Source: an uncultured Lachnospiraceae bacterium (GTDB lineage: Bacteria > Bacillota > Clostridia > Lachnospirales > Lachnospiraceae). From it: a stretch of 64,000 nt of DNA. The stretch's first letter is position 1. Each line of letters opens with the position of its first letter. Location: positions 1-64,000 of the forward strand of contig CAJUFN010000011.1 of assembly GCA_910585545.1 (NCBI GenBank), in the 5' to 3' direction. Made by a program: the position numbers and the translations under genes. The notes under the pieces were generated by a model that worked only from the letters and a program-made list of their open reading frames with translations, was not told the origin of the DNA and searched no databases. Below are positions 30,880 through 39,395 of the stretch, piece by piece.

Positions 30880-33459
30880 ATGGAGCAATATAATGTGACA
30901 GGGATGAGTTGTGCAGCTTGCAGCACAAGGGTGGAAAAAGCGGTCAGTGGCGTACCGGGAGTTACGTCTTGTTCGGTTAATTTGCTGACGAACTCTATGG
31001 GAGTGGAAGGAACAGCGAATCCATCTAAGATTGTTGAGGCAGTGGAAGCGGCAGGATACAAAGCAGAGCAAAAGACAGCAGGCAGTAAGAAAGTATCTGC
31101 AATTGCAGAGACAGAAGAGGCATTAAAAGATAGAGAAACACCGATTTTAAAGAAACGATTATATGCATCTGTCGGATTTTTGGCAATATTGATGTATTTT
31201 TCTATGGGGAATATGATGTGGGGATGGCCGGCACCGGAATTTTTTGACAAGAACCATGTGGCGATGGGACTTTTGCAGTTATTGCTGACGACCGTGATCA
31301 TGGTTATTAACCAGAAATTTTTCATCAGTGGATTTAAGAGTTTGCTGCATAAGTCACCGAATATGGATACGCTGGTAGCCTTAGGTGCAGGAGCATCCTA
31401 TGTATATAGCCTTTACGCATTGTTTGCTATGACGGATGCTCAGATGAGAAACGATATGGCAGGTGCTATGGCTTATATGCATGAGTTTTATTTTGAGTCG
31501 GCAGCGATGATTTTGACCTTGATTACAGTTGGCAAAATGTTAGAAGCCCGGTCCAAAGGAAAAACGACGGATGCATTGAAAGGATTGATGAAGCTTGCAC
31601 CAAAGACTGCAGTGGTTATAAAGGATGGTCTGGAAGTGACTGTACCGATTGAGCAGGTAGAAAAAGGGGATATCTTTGTTGTGCGTCCCGGAGAAAATAT
31701 TCCGGTAGATGGCATTGTGCTAGAAGGAAGCAGCGCTGTAAATGAGTCGGCGCTTACCGGAGAGAGTATTCCGGTGGACAAAGCATCGGGAGACAAAGTA
31801 TCGGCAGCAACGTTGAACCAGTCGGGGTATATCCGCTGCGAGGCAACAAGAGTAGGGGAAGACACTACACTTTCTCAGATTATCCAGATGGTTAGTGATG
31901 CGGCAGCTACCAAAGCACCAATCGCAAAAGTAGCAGATAAAGTATCAGGTGTATTTGTTCCGGCAGTGATAGCAATTGCGGCAGTGACATTTATCGTGTG
32001 GATAGCGGTGGGAGAGAGTTTTGGATTTGCTTTGGCAAGGGCAATTTCTGTGCTGGTAATCAGTTGTCCTTGTGCACTTGGTCTTGCAACACCGGTAGCG
32101 ATCATGGTAGGAAACGGCATGGGAGCAAAGCACGGAATTATGTTTAAAACTGCAGTTTCTTTAGAGGAAGCCGGGAAAATACAGATTGTAGCGCTGGATA
32201 AAACGGGAACAATCACAAGTGGAGAACCAAAAGTGACAGACATTTTACCGGCGGAAGGAATTTCAAAAGAACAATTGCTTCAGATGGCATATAATCTGGA
32301 AGCAAAGAGTGAACATCCGCTGGCGCGTGCAATTTTAGAGGAAGCACAAAGATATGGCATGAAAGTGGAAGAAGTGACAGAGTTTCAGGCTTTACCGGGG
32401 AATGGTCTTGTAGCAGTGCAAGGCGGAGAATGGATTTGCGGGGGCAATAGGACATTTATCAGTAAAAAAGCGGATATTCCTGATGGGTTGCAAAAATTAG
32501 CAGAACGGTTAGCAGAAGAGGGAAAGACACCATTATTCTTTAGCAAAGAAAAGAAACTTGCGGGAATCATAGCGGTGGCGGATGTAATGAAAGAAGACAG
32601 TCCGGCAGCAGTAAAGGAATTGCAGAATATGGGAATTCGAGTAGTCATGCTTACCGGAGATAATGAGCGTACGGCCAGAGCGATCGGCAGCCAAGCGGGT
32701 GTAGATGATGTGATCGCAGGTGTGCTGCCAGAGGGAAAAGAGAGTGTGATTCGAGCCTTGAAAGAAAAAGGCAAGGTTGCAATGGTAGGAGATGGTATCA
32801 ATGATGCCATAGCGCTTACAAGGGCAGATATCGGAATCGCTATCGGAGCAGGTACAGATATTGCGATTGATGCAGCAGATGTAGTGCTTATGAAAAGTAA
32901 GTTAAGGGATGTTCCGGCGGCAATCCGTTTAAGCCGGGCAACGCTTACAAATATTCATGAAAATCTATTTTGGGCATTTATTTATAATGTGATAGGAATT
33001 CCGCTGGCAGCTGGTCTGTGGATTCCGATTTTTCACTGGCAGCTTAATCCGATGTTCGGAGCGGCAGCAATGAGTTTATCCAGTGTGTGCGTAGTGACAA
33101 ATGCATTACGATTGAATTTTTTCGGTGTGCACAATGCCAAAAAAGATAAGAAGCTGAAAAATCCAATTATGTTACAGACTGTATCTGACATTCATAAAAA
33201 GGATGCGGAGCAGATGGAAAATAAATTATCAGAAAAGGAGAATCAAACAATGGAAAAAACAATGGAAATCAAAGGAATGATGTGTGGACACTGCCAGGCA
33301 GCGGTAAAGAAGGCATTGGAAGCAATTGATGGAGTAACGGAAGCAGTTGTAAGTTATGAAGCGGGAAATGCACTCGTGAAAATGAGTGCGGAAGTTACTG
33401 ATGAGGTATTAAAAGCTGCTGTAGAAGAGAAGGATTACGAAGTGACAGCAATTTATTAG
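30880..33459 (+). CDS. copA: Copper-exporting P-type ATPase with C-terminal CopZ-like domain
   Basis: An 859-residue heavy-metal P1B-ATPase. N-terminal HMA domain with GMSCAAC (residues 8-14), about eight membrane helices, the metal channel motif [11 protein letters not shown], phosphorylation site DKTGTIT, hinge GDGINDA. After the last helix a linker leads to a second HMA domain at about residues 790-859 ([11 protein letters not shown]), which resembles the free chaperone CopZ. A strong ribosome binding site inside the linker (33234-33240) precedes an in-frame ATG at 33250, so a separate 69-residue CopZ may also be made. It exports Cu(I). Confidence 0.95.
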   Translation: MEQYNVTGMSCAACSTRVEKAVSGVPGVTSCSVNLLTNSMGVEGTANPSKIVEAVEAAGYKAEQKTAGSKKVSAIAETEEALKDRETPILKKRLYASVGFLAILMYFSMGNMMWGWPAPEFFDKNHVAMGLLQLLLTTVIMVINQKFFISGFKSLLHKSPNMDTLVALGAGASYVYSLYALFAMTDAQMRNDMAGAMAYMHEFYFESAAMILTLITVGKMLEARSKGKTTDALKGLMKLAPKTAVVIKDGLEVTVPIEQVEKGDIFVVRPGENIPVDGIVLEGSSAVNESALTGESIPVDKASGDKVSAATLNQSGYIRCEATRVGEDTTLSQIIQMVSDAAATKAPIAKVADKVSGVFVPAVIAIAAVTFIVWIAVGESFGFALARAISVLVISCPCALGLATPVAIMVGNGMGAKHGIMFKTAVSLEEAGKIQIVALDKTGTITSGEPKVTDILPAEGISKEQLLQMAYNLEAKSEHPLARAILEEAQRYGMKVEEVTEFQALPGNGLVAVQGGEWICGGNRTFISKKADIPDGLQKLAERLAEEGKTPLFFSKEKKLAGIIAVADVMKEDSPAAVKELQNMGIRVVMLTGDNERTARAIGSQAGVDDVIAGVLPEGKESVIRALKEKGKVAMVGDGINDAIALTRADIGIAIGAGTDIAIDAADVVLMKSKLRDVPAAIRLSRATLTNIHENLFWAFIYNVIGIPLAAGLWIPIFHWQLNPMFGAAAMSLSSVCVVTNALRLNFFGVHNAKKDKKLKNPIMLQTVSDIHKKDAEQMENKLSEKENQTMEKTMEIKGMMCGHCQAAVKKALEAIDGVTEAVVSYEAGNALVKMSAEVTDEVLKAAVEEKDYEVTAIY
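33234..33459 (+). CDS. Possible internal translation start for a free CopZ-like chaperone
   Basis: AAAGGAG at 33234-33240 lies 9 bases before ATG 33250, in the copA frame. Translation from there would give a 69-residue HMA protein beginning [15 protein letters not shown], the size of typical CopZ chaperones. This would resemble the E. coli arrangement where a part of copA yields a chaperone by another mechanism. No stop codon separates the two, so it is either a recent fusion with the old signal kept, or a working dual start. Confidence 0.45.
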
Positions 33460-33472
33460 AAAAATGGTAACG

Positions 33473-33508
33473 ACAGGCTGTTTTGCATATGCAAAGCAGT
33501 CTGTTTTG
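33473..33508 (+). terminator. Terminator of the copper operon
   Basis: ACAGGCTGTTTTGCA and its partner TGCAAAGCAGTCTGT pair across a three-base loop with one mismatch or bulge, and TTTT follows (33504-33507). Confidence 0.8.
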
Positions 33509-33560
33509 TGTTACAATAAGTGGCAATTGGTGAAGATAAAATAGGCAAGGGAGAAAAAGG

Positions 33561-34139
33561 ATGAAAAAGAAAACACAGAAATTTACGTTATCAGCAATGC
33601 TTATTGCAATTGGTATGGTGCTGCCATTTTTGACGGGACAAATACCGCAGATTGGAAATATGTTATGCCCGATGCACATTCCGGTTTTCTTATGCGGATT
33701 GATTTGCGGATGGCCTTATGGTATGGCGGTTGGATTTGTTTTGCCAGTTCTTCGTTCTGTGATATTTGGAATGCCAATGCTTTATCCAAGTGCGATATCA
33801 ATGGCATTTGAACTTGCAACATATGGCTTGGTTGCCGGTTTCCTTTATAATCGTTCCAGATGGCAGTGTATCATTGCACTTTACCGTTCTTTGATTTTGG
33901 CAATGATAAGCGGAAGGATTGTGTGGGGTGTGGTACAGATGATTTTACTTGGTATCGGCGGTAACATATTTACATGGCAGATGTTCATGGCGGGAGCAGT
34001 ATTCAATGCGGCGGCAGGGATTATTCTTCAGCTTGTACTTATTCCGGCATTGATGCTGGCATTACATCGTACGGGTCTGGTAAAACTTCATAATGCCAAA
34101 ACACATACGAAGAGAGCAATGGCACATACAGGAAATTAG
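33561..34139 (+). CDS. ECF transporter S component
   Basis: A 192-residue membrane protein with about six hydrophobic helices. The N terminus KFTLSAMLIAIGMVLPFLTG is the S-component signature helix that contacts the transporter T unit, and the second region MLCPMHIPVFLCGLICG is typical of vitamin-type S components (BioY/PanT/ThiW-like). The substrate cannot be decided. The kinase gene starts 3 bp after its stop, so the imported compound may be phosphorylated at once. Confidence 0.85.
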   Translation: MKKKTQKFTLSAMLIAIGMVLPFLTGQIPQIGNMLCPMHIPVFLCGLICGWPYGMAVGFVLPVLRSVIFGMPMLYPSAISMAFELATYGLVAGFLYNRSRWQCIIALYRSLILAMISGRIVWGVVQMILLGIGGNIFTWQMFMAGAVFNAAAGIILQLVLIPALMLALHRTGLVKLHNAKTHTKRAMAHTGN

Positions 34140-34141
34140 AA

Positions 34142-34720
34142 ATGGAACAACATATATCGGATAAAATTTTAAAAAGGATAAAAGAGCAGACAACAAAAGA
34201 AAGCGCAGTACCTTATATCGTGGCAATTGACGGACGATGTGCTTCGGGAAAATCAACTCTCGCCGCATATCTTAAGTCTGCTTTAGCGTGCAGTGTGATT
34301 CATATGGATCATTTCTTTTTGCAGCCCCATCAGAGAACTGAAAAACGGTTGAGAGAACCGGGCGGAAATGTAGACTATGAGCGTTTTAAGAAAGAAGTTA
34401 TGATTCCATTGAAAAAGGGAGAGGCATTTTCTTATCGGATTTTCGATTGTCATAGGATGGATTTTCATGGTGAGGCATATGTGCCGCGAACTTCGATTGC
34501 TATCGTGGAAGGAGCGTATTGCTGCCGACCGGAGTTTATTGGAGCATGGGATTTGAAAGTATTTTTAAATGTAGAAAGAGAAGAACAGCTTCGTCGGATT
34601 GCAAAAAGAAATGGAAAAGAACAGGTGAAACAGTTTGAGCAGTTTTGGATACCGATGGAAGAAGTATATTTGAAAGCCTGTCATGTGGAAGCAAGGTGTG
34701 ATATAAAAGGTGTGATATAG
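34142..34720 (+). CDS. Uridine-kinase-like P-loop kinase
   Basis: A 192-residue P-loop kinase: Walker A IDGRCASGKSTLA (about residues 30-42), the Asp in VIHMDHFFL (substrate-side acid and base), a lid RRIAKRNGKEQVKQF, and Walker-B-like VIVEGAYC with an E in place of the second D. This is the uridine kinase/phosphoribulokinase-like fold; specificity may differ. Its coupling to the ECF S component suggests phosphorylation of the transported compound, for example a nucleoside or vitamin. Confidence 0.8.
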   Translation: MEQHISDKILKRIKEQTTKESAVPYIVAIDGRCASGKSTLAAYLKSALACSVIHMDHFFLQPHQRTEKRLREPGGNVDYERFKKEVMIPLKKGEAFSYRIFDCHRMDFHGEAYVPRTSIAIVEGAYCCRPEFIGAWDLKVFLNVEREEQLRRIAKRNGKEQVKQFEQFWIPMEEVYLKACHVEARCDIKGVI

Positions 34721-34734
34721 GAGAGGAGTTTGGG

Positions 34735-35778
34735 ATGCAGGAGAAAGAGCATAAGAGGCGTGTGCGTTATAGTGGTACACACCCTAGAAATTATAAAGAA
34801 AAATATAAAGAACTACAGCCAGAGAAGTATATGGATACGATATCTAAGGTGATAAAGAAAGGAAGCACCCCGGCAGGAATGCATATCTCTATCTGTGTGA
34901 AAGAGATTCTTGATTTTTTGCAGATTCAACCGGGGCAAAAAGGACTGGATGCGACACTTGGTTACGGCGGACACACGAAGGAGATGTTAAAATGTCTGGA
35001 AGGGCAGGGGCATATATATGGACTTGATGTAGACCCGATTGAATCTGCAAAGACGAAGGAACGTTTGGAAAAGCAAGGATATGGGGAAGATATACTGACT
35101 GTAAAATTAATGAATTTTGCTGATATTGATAAGGTGGCAGAAGAAGTTGGAAAATTTGATTTCATACTGGCAGATTTGGGAGTGTCATCGATGCAGATTG
35201 ATAATCCTGACCGTGGATTTTCCTACAAGATAGAAGGACCGCTTGATTTACGCATGAATCCACAAAAAGGGATCAGCGCGGCTGAGCGCATCAAAGATAT
35301 TAGCGAGGAAGAGTTGACAGGGATGTTGATGGAAAATGCAGACGAACCGTATGCGTCAGAGATTGCGAAAGCAGTTGTAATGAATCAGAGGCAAGGAAGA
35401 TGTATTGATACGACTACAAAACTGCAGAAAACGATTGAAGAAGCATTGGTCTTTGTACCGCAGGCAGAGCGTAAAGAAGCTGTGAAAAAATCTTGCCAGC
35501 GTACTTTTCAGGCGCTTCGCATTGATATCAATCAGGAGTATGAAGTATTGTATGAATTTTTGGAAAAGCTTCCAAAGGTGCTTGCGCCAAATGGCCGTGT
35601 GGCAATATTGACGTTTCACTCCGGAGAAGATCGTCTGGTAAAAAAATCTTTCAAGCAGTTCAAAAAATCAGGAGAGTATAGAGAGATATCAAATGAAATC
35701 ATTCGGCCTTCAGCCAAGGAATGCGCAAGCAACAGCCGGGCGCGTTCTACAAAAATGCGTTGGGCGATAAAGGCATAG
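34735..35778 (+). CDS. RsmH-like 16S rRNA methyltransferase (paralogue)
   Basis: A 347-residue SAM-dependent methyltransferase of the RsmH/MraW family: LDATLGYGGHTKEML (SAM loop), FILADLGVSSMQIDNPDRGFSY, LDLRMNP, and the C-terminal VAILTFHSGEDRLVKKSFK and NSRARSTKMR. Classical RsmH lies in the cell division cluster and is about 310 residues. This one has a basic N-terminal extension of about 45 residues and no division genes nearby, so it is the second RsmH-like protein that many Lachnospiraceae carry. Its rRNA or other target is uncertain. RBS GGAGAGGAG. Confidence 0.88.
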   Translation: MQEKEHKRRVRYSGTHPRNYKEKYKELQPEKYMDTISKVIKKGSTPAGMHISICVKEILDFLQIQPGQKGLDATLGYGGHTKEMLKCLEGQGHIYGLDVDPIESAKTKERLEKQGYGEDILTVKLMNFADIDKVAEEVGKFDFILADLGVSSMQIDNPDRGFSYKIEGPLDLRMNPQKGISAAERIKDISEEELTGMLMENADEPYASEIAKAVVMNQRQGRCIDTTTKLQKTIEEALVFVPQAERKEAVKKSCQRTFQALRIDINQEYEVLYEFLEKLPKVLAPNGRVAILTFHSGEDRLVKKSFKQFKKSGEYREISNEIIRPSAKECASNSRARSTKMRWAIKA

Positions 35779-36007
35779 CATGGGACAACTTGCAGAATAA
35801 GTAAAAGTTGTTCTTGCAGTAGTGATATGTGTATGTTAGAATAAAGAAAAGCATATTTTTCACTATAATCTTTTGATTCTAAAACATTTCATATAAATAG
35901 GTCTTTGTGACCTGTCTTTTCGGAAAATTCATGCTTTGGATTCACATTTTTAGCAGGAGTTTTCGAGAAAAGAAATCTCCTGAACAATTTTGTAAAGGAG
36001 GTTTTAT
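35779..36007. other. Intergenic region
   Basis: A 229-bp region with possible weak stem ACAACTT/AAGTTGT near 35786-35812. The last 9 bases include AAAGGAGG for the next gene. Nothing else is recognised. Confidence 0.4.
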
Positions 36008-37006
36008 ATGGAGCAGTGTAAGACACTGCCGGAGAAGAAATTAAGGCAGTGGCATCCCGCATTTTATGCAGGCACTCAGATTGAGTTTCAAGAGGAAGCA
36101 ACGAATCTGATTTTTGAAAATGAGCATCAATTAGGAACGAAGCCTATGGAGATTGATATCCTCATTATCAAGAAAGAGAGTGGAAAACCGATACAAAAGA
36201 ACATTGGAAAAATATTCAGAAAGTACAATGTAGTAGAGTACAAAAGCCCTTCAGATTATATGAGCATTGATGATTTTTATAAAGTATATGGCTATGCCTG
36301 TTTTTATAAGGCGGATTCAAGTATTGTAGATGATATTTCAATAGAGGAAATGACCATATCTTTAGTATGTGAAGGGTATCCGAGAAAATTGATTGAGCAT
36401 TTGGAGCATGTAAGGGGATTTCTTATCAAAAAGGAAGAAACAGGAATTTATTATGTATATGGGGATATTATACCAATACAGATTATTACAACAAAATATT
36501 TATCTCCTGAGAAAAATTTGTGGCTGCGAAGTTTGACAGATAGTTTGGCAGATAAAGCGATTGTGCAAAAGCTCATCAAAGAATATGAAAAAAACCGGGA
36601 AAATACATTATACAGTTCAATGATGAATGTCATTGTTCAAGCAAACGAGGCAGAATTTGTGGAGGTGAAGGAGAACATGTGTGAGGCGTTGAAAGCATTG
36701 ATGCAGGATGAAATAGATGCTGCAGTGGAAGAGGGAATTAGAAAAGGAATAGAAGAGGCAGTCGAAAAAGCAGTTGAGGAGGCAGTCGAAAAGGCAGTTG
36801 AAGAAGCAGTCGAAAAAGCAGTTGAGGAAGCGGTTGAGGAAAGGACTGAAAGTCAGAGGAAACAGATGAATGCTTTGAATCTTAAATTAATAGAGCTTGG
36901 GCGGATAGAAGATGTTGTCAAAGCGGCGAAAGACGATGCTTATCAGCGAAAGCTGCTCGCGGAGTTTAATATTGATGTGGCTGGAATAACGAATTTGCAA
37001 AAATAA
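36008..37006 (+). CDS. PD-(D/E)XK-nuclease-like protein with repeated coiled coil
   Basis: A 332-residue protein. Residues 20-95 carry a plausible nuclease core: EATNLIFENEH, then PMEIDILIIKKES (Asp) and KYNVVEYKSPSDYM, i.e. Asp followed by ExK, as in PD-(D/E)XK families of the Rpn/PDDEXK_2 type. After a helical middle there is a tandem repeat of AVEKAVEE (about residues 248-280) from 24-bp repeats at 36755-36840, giving a charged helix. Similar proteins in Lachnospiraceae are widely mis-annotated as 3-isopropylmalate dehydrogenase. Nuclease activity and target are unproven. Confidence 0.6.
   Translation: MEQCKTLPEKKLRQWHPAFYAGTQIEFQEEATNLIFENEHQLGTKPMEIDILIIKKESGKPIQKNIGKIFRKYNVVEYKSPSDYMSIDDFYKVYGYACFYKADSSIVDDISIEEMTISLVCEGYPRKLIEHLEHVRGFLIKKEETGIYYVYGDIIPIQIITTKYLSPEKNLWLRSLTDSLADKAIVQKLIKEYEKNRENTLYSSMMNVIVQANEAEFVEVKENMCEALKALMQDEIDAAVEEGIRKGIEEAVEKAVEEAVEKAVEEAVEKAVEEAVEERTESQRKQMNALNLKLIELGRIEDVVKAAKDDAYQRKLLAEFNIDVAGITNLQK
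36755..36840 (+). repeat. 24-bp tandem repeat inside the nuclease-like gene
   Basis: About 3.5 copies of a unit beginning GAGGCAGTCGAAAAAGC encode alternating AVEKAVEE. Copy number is likely to vary between strains, changing coiled-coil length without breaking the frame. Confidence 0.85.
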
Positions 37007-37080
37007 TTAAAGTTTAATGCAAGGATTTTGATATTTGTGTCGTATTATTAATAAAAGACGAAGTGATAGGAGGAAGCATT

Positions 37081-37491
37081 ATGAAAAGAAAAGGAATTAT
37101 GGTAGGAGCAGTTTTCGCTTTGACATTAGGTTTAGGAACAGTAGTGTTTGCAGCACCGCAGAATATGGGAGCCAATCGGATTCATTATATAGACAAAAAT
37201 CTAGATGGAGTTTGCGACTTTGCAGGTCTGATCGAGGAGGCGCAATGTAGGTATAGAGAGTTGAAAAATGCTCAAGATTCAAACGTGATTGAGGATTCTG
37301 GTAACAATGAGTGTCCGAATAACAATGAATGTCCAAATAACTATGAGTGCCCGAATAACAATGAATGTCCAAATAATTATGAGTGTCCGAATAATAATGA
37401 ATGTCCAGGAAATGCCCGGAAGTATCAAAATCCTCAATGTGGCGGACGAAATCAACAAGGATATCATCATGGCAATGGGAGAAGAAGATAA
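37081..37491 (+). CDS. Secreted Cys-rich repeat protein
   Basis: A 136-residue exported protein starting at ATG 37081 behind TAGGAGG. Residues 1-23 are a signal peptide (KRKGIMVGAVFALTLGLG, then VVFAAP). Residues 33-45 read YIDKNLDGVCDFAG, a calcium-loop-like pattern seen in other small secreted Lachnospiraceae proteins. Residues about 75-110 are six hexapeptides alternating NNECPN and NYECPN, from 18-bp repeats at 37303-37410. The end is Gly/Asn/His/Arg-rich. Six regularly spaced Cys could bind metal or crosslink at the surface. It precedes a sigma/anti-sigma operon by 11 bp. Confidence 0.75.
   Translation: MKRKGIMVGAVFALTLGLGTVVFAAPQNMGANRIHYIDKNLDGVCDFAGLIEEAQCRYRELKNAQDSNVIEDSGNNECPNNNECPNNYECPNNNECPNNYECPNNNECPGNARKYQNPQCGGRNQQGYHHGNGRRR
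37303..37410 (+). repeat. 18-bp tandem repeats, six copies
   Basis: Six consecutive 18-bp units of the type AACAATGAATGTCCAAAT (37303-37410) encode N-[N/Y]-E-C-P-N. Alternate units share wobble differences, suggesting expansion of a 36-bp pair. Confidence 0.95.
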
Positions 37492-37502
37492 GAGGAAGTT
37501 TC

Positions 37503-37985
37503 ATGAAGTCGGAACAGGAAGTGAATCATGCGATAGACAAATATGCGGACATGATACAGCGTATTTGTCTGTACCGCCTGAAGAACAAGGAAGACACGGA
37601 AGATGTGTTTCAGAATGTGTTTTTGAAGTACATGCTTTATGAGGGACAGTTTGAGAATGAAGAACATGAAAAGTCATGGTTGATTCGAGTTACTTTGAAT
37701 GCCTGCAAAGATTTTATCAAGATTTTTCTCAGAAAGAAGACCGTACCGCTGGAAGTGTTGGCAGAAGCCGTCTATATATCAAAAGAGTATAGCGAGGTAT
37801 TGGAAGCCGTTCTTTCTTTGCCTGAAAAGTATAAGGACGTAATTTATCTTCATTACTATGAAGGATATTCGGCATATGAAATTGGTACGATTCTTAAGAA
37901 AAAGGAGAATACAGTATATTCGTTGTTGTCAAGGGGGCGTGGAATACTAAGAGAAATACTGGGAGGTGAGCAGTTTGAAGGATAA
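37503..37985 (+). CDS. ECF-type RNA polymerase sigma factor
   Basis: A 160-residue sigma-70 family factor starting at ATG 37503 behind AGAGGAAG. Region 2 covers about 15-70 (DMIQRICLYRLKNKEDTEDVFQNVFLKYM, then HEKSWLIRVTLNACKD) and region 4 about 100-155 (SLPEKYKDVIYLHYYEGYSAYEIGTILKKKENTVYSLLSRGR). It would direct polymerase to its own regulon, probably including this operon. The anti-sigma gene starts inside or just at its end, the usual coupled order. The inducing signal is unknown. Confidence 0.92.
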   Translation: MKSEQEVNHAIDKYADMIQRICLYRLKNKEDTEDVFQNVFLKYMLYEGQFENEEHEKSWLIRVTLNACKDFIKIFLRKKTVPLEVLAEAVYISKEYSEVLEAVLSLPEKYKDVIYLHYYEGYSAYEIGTILKKKENTVYSLLSRGRGILREILGGEQFEG

Positions 37986-38706
37986 AGTATATGATGCATT
38001 TGACAGCATAAAAGCGGAAGAATACTTAAAAATCGTTACAAGGCAGCATTTACATAAAGAGCGCGAAAAAAGGCAGCACAGATATTTGCCATCCTGGATT
38101 TGGAAAACTGCTGCCGTTATGTGTACAGTACTGGTCATGGTAGGTGTGGCAGAAGGATATAAAGTCCTAAAGACGCCAGTTTCTTATATTAGTATAGATG
38201 TGAATCCTTCTTTGGAATTGGAATTAAATTGTTTTGCTCGTGTAATAACGGCTCAGGCATATAATGAAGAAGCAAAGAGCATATTAGAAGAAATTTCCGT
38301 AAGAGGAGAAAAATATACAGAAGCTATCGAGATCATCATGGAAAGTGAAGAAATGAGTGGATATCTTGAAAAAAATCCTACTCCTGTTTTTGCAATTGCC
38401 ACTGAGGAAACTGGAAAGAAAGAGCTGCAGGAAGGGTTGGAAAACCACTTGGGAATCAAAAAGTATGAGAGTGAGATTCTAACGGCAGATGTGGCAAATG
38501 CGAAAGAGGCGCATGAAAATGGAATGTCTGTGGGAAAGTATCAGGTTTCTTCGAAGTTGAGTGAATATGATGATACGATATCAATCGACGATTGCCAGAA
38601 TATGTCTGTGCCTGAAATATGCAATCGGCTTCAGAAACATGAAGAAAGAAGACACAGGGAGCGGAAACGGAAAAATTCCGGGAAGTGTCATGGAGATGAA
38701 GATTAG
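37975..38706 (+). CDS. RsgI-like anti-sigma factor
   Basis: A 243-residue membrane protein. The start is probably TTG 37975, seven bases after GGGAGG; a GTG at 37966 is in the binding site itself. A hydrophilic N-terminal part (about 1-45) faces the cytoplasm, one membrane helix follows (WKTAAVMCTVLVMVGVAEG), and the extracellular part begins with VSYISIDVNPSLELELNCFARVI, the conserved RsgI/anti-sigma segment. In related clostridial systems the N-terminal part holds the sigma factor and the outer part senses a signal. Ends with a basic and His-rich tail. Confidence 0.85.
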   Translation: MKDKVYDAFDSIKAEEYLKIVTRQHLHKEREKRQHRYLPSWIWKTAAVMCTVLVMVGVAEGYKVLKTPVSYISIDVNPSLELELNCFARVITAQAYNEEAKSILEEISVRGEKYTEAIEIIMESEEMSGYLEKNPTPVFAIATEETGKKELQEGLENHLGIKKYESEILTADVANAKEAHENGMSVGKYQVSSKLSEYDDTISIDDCQNMSVPEICNRLQKHEERRHRERKRKNSGKCHGDED

Positions 38707-38719
38707 GAGGAAACAAGAG

Positions 38720-39121
38720 ATGAAAAAATTTATGGAAGAGTTCAAGGCATTTGCGCTTCGTGGAAATGTAATGGATATGGCAGTCGGTGTCATTATAGGT
38801 GGTGCATTTTCAGGAATTGTAACTTCTTTGACAGATAATTTAATTAATCCTGTTTTGAATATGTTAACAGCAGGAAAAAGGTATTCTATAGAAGAAATTG
38901 GAGCATTTGCTTCTAATTTTGGCTCAGCAGTCGTTAATTTTATTATTATGGCATTTATTTTATTCTGTTTATTAAAAGGAATCAATAAATTAACTTCATT
39001 TGGTATGAAGAAAGAAGAGGTACCGGCGAAACCTACAACAAAGGTCTGTCCGTTCTGTCAGAGTGAAATTAGTATTAAGGCGACACGGTGTCCGCATTGT
39101 ACATCTGAGCAGCCAGAATAA
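38720..39121 (+). CDS. mscL: Large-conductance mechanosensitive channel with C-terminal zinc ribbon
   Basis: A 133-residue channel starting at ATG 38720 behind AGGAGG. The two membrane helices are GNVMDMAVGVIIGGAFSGIV and AVVNFIIMAFILFCLLKGIN, as in MscL, with the N-terminal amphipathic KKFMEEFKAFALR. Unusually the C terminus ends in a zinc ribbon, VCPFCQSEISIKATRCPHC. It opens under membrane tension to release solutes. Position directly behind sigma/anti-sigma genes suggests it is a target of an envelope stress response. Confidence 0.92.
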   Translation: MKKFMEEFKAFALRGNVMDMAVGVIIGGAFSGIVTSLTDNLINPVLNMLTAGKRYSIEEIGAFASNFGSAVVNFIIMAFILFCLLKGINKLTSFGMKKEEVPAKPTTKVCPFCQSEISIKATRCPHCTSEQPE

Positions 39122-39145
39122 AAACGACAATAAAAAAGAAAATTT

Positions 39146-39177
39146 AGTTCCAGGTATTCATATCTGGAACTTTTTTA
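39146..39177 (+). terminator. Terminator of the sigma/mscL operon
   Basis: GTTCCAG (39147-39153) pairs with CTGGAAC (39164-39170), followed by six T. Confidence 0.85.
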
Positions 39178-39235
39178 TGATATAGGAAAGTTCATACTTT
39201 CCTATATCATAAAACGCTCCGCGGGATGCGCACTG
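39176..39235 (+). repeat. Dispersed palindromic repeat, copy 3
   Basis: The palindrome TATGATATAGGAAAGT / ACTTTCCTATATCATA (39176-39191 and 39196-39211) is followed by AAAACGCTCCGCGGGATGCGCACT, split here as AAAA and a CG-rich tail to 39233. Same orientation as copy 1; the palindrome arms are identical to it. Confidence 0.9.
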
Positions 39236-39395
39236 CGGCGTACAATGAAGTTGTCGTACGCGACCGCCGCAGGCGCAAAAATGTGCGACGCACATTCTTT
39301 ATTTTTATAAGGAAATAGTTGCTTTCTGAAAAGAAAAAGAGTAAACTGTATGAAGCATTAATTGTGTTACAAATGAATGAAGGAGGGGTTAGGCT
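39236..39395. other. Intergenic region before the Mrp operon
   Basis: It continues with small GC-rich inverted repeats (GCGGCG...CGCCGC near 39234-39270, and GTGCGACGCAC near 39283-39294), then an AT-rich stretch and AAGGAGGGG at 39381-39388. The Mrp operon promoter was not pinned down. Confidence 0.4.

Noticed and set aside
37303..37410. Regular 18-bp repeats resembling a short CRISPR-like array
   Set aside because: There are no spacers; the units are contiguous, in frame and encode a Cys-containing hexapeptide in a secreted protein.
37097..37504. Minus-strand frames of 63 and 135 residues across the repeat gene
   Set aside because: They are mirror frames of the 18-bp repeats, without ribosome binding sites, and the plus-strand gene has a signal peptide and good start.
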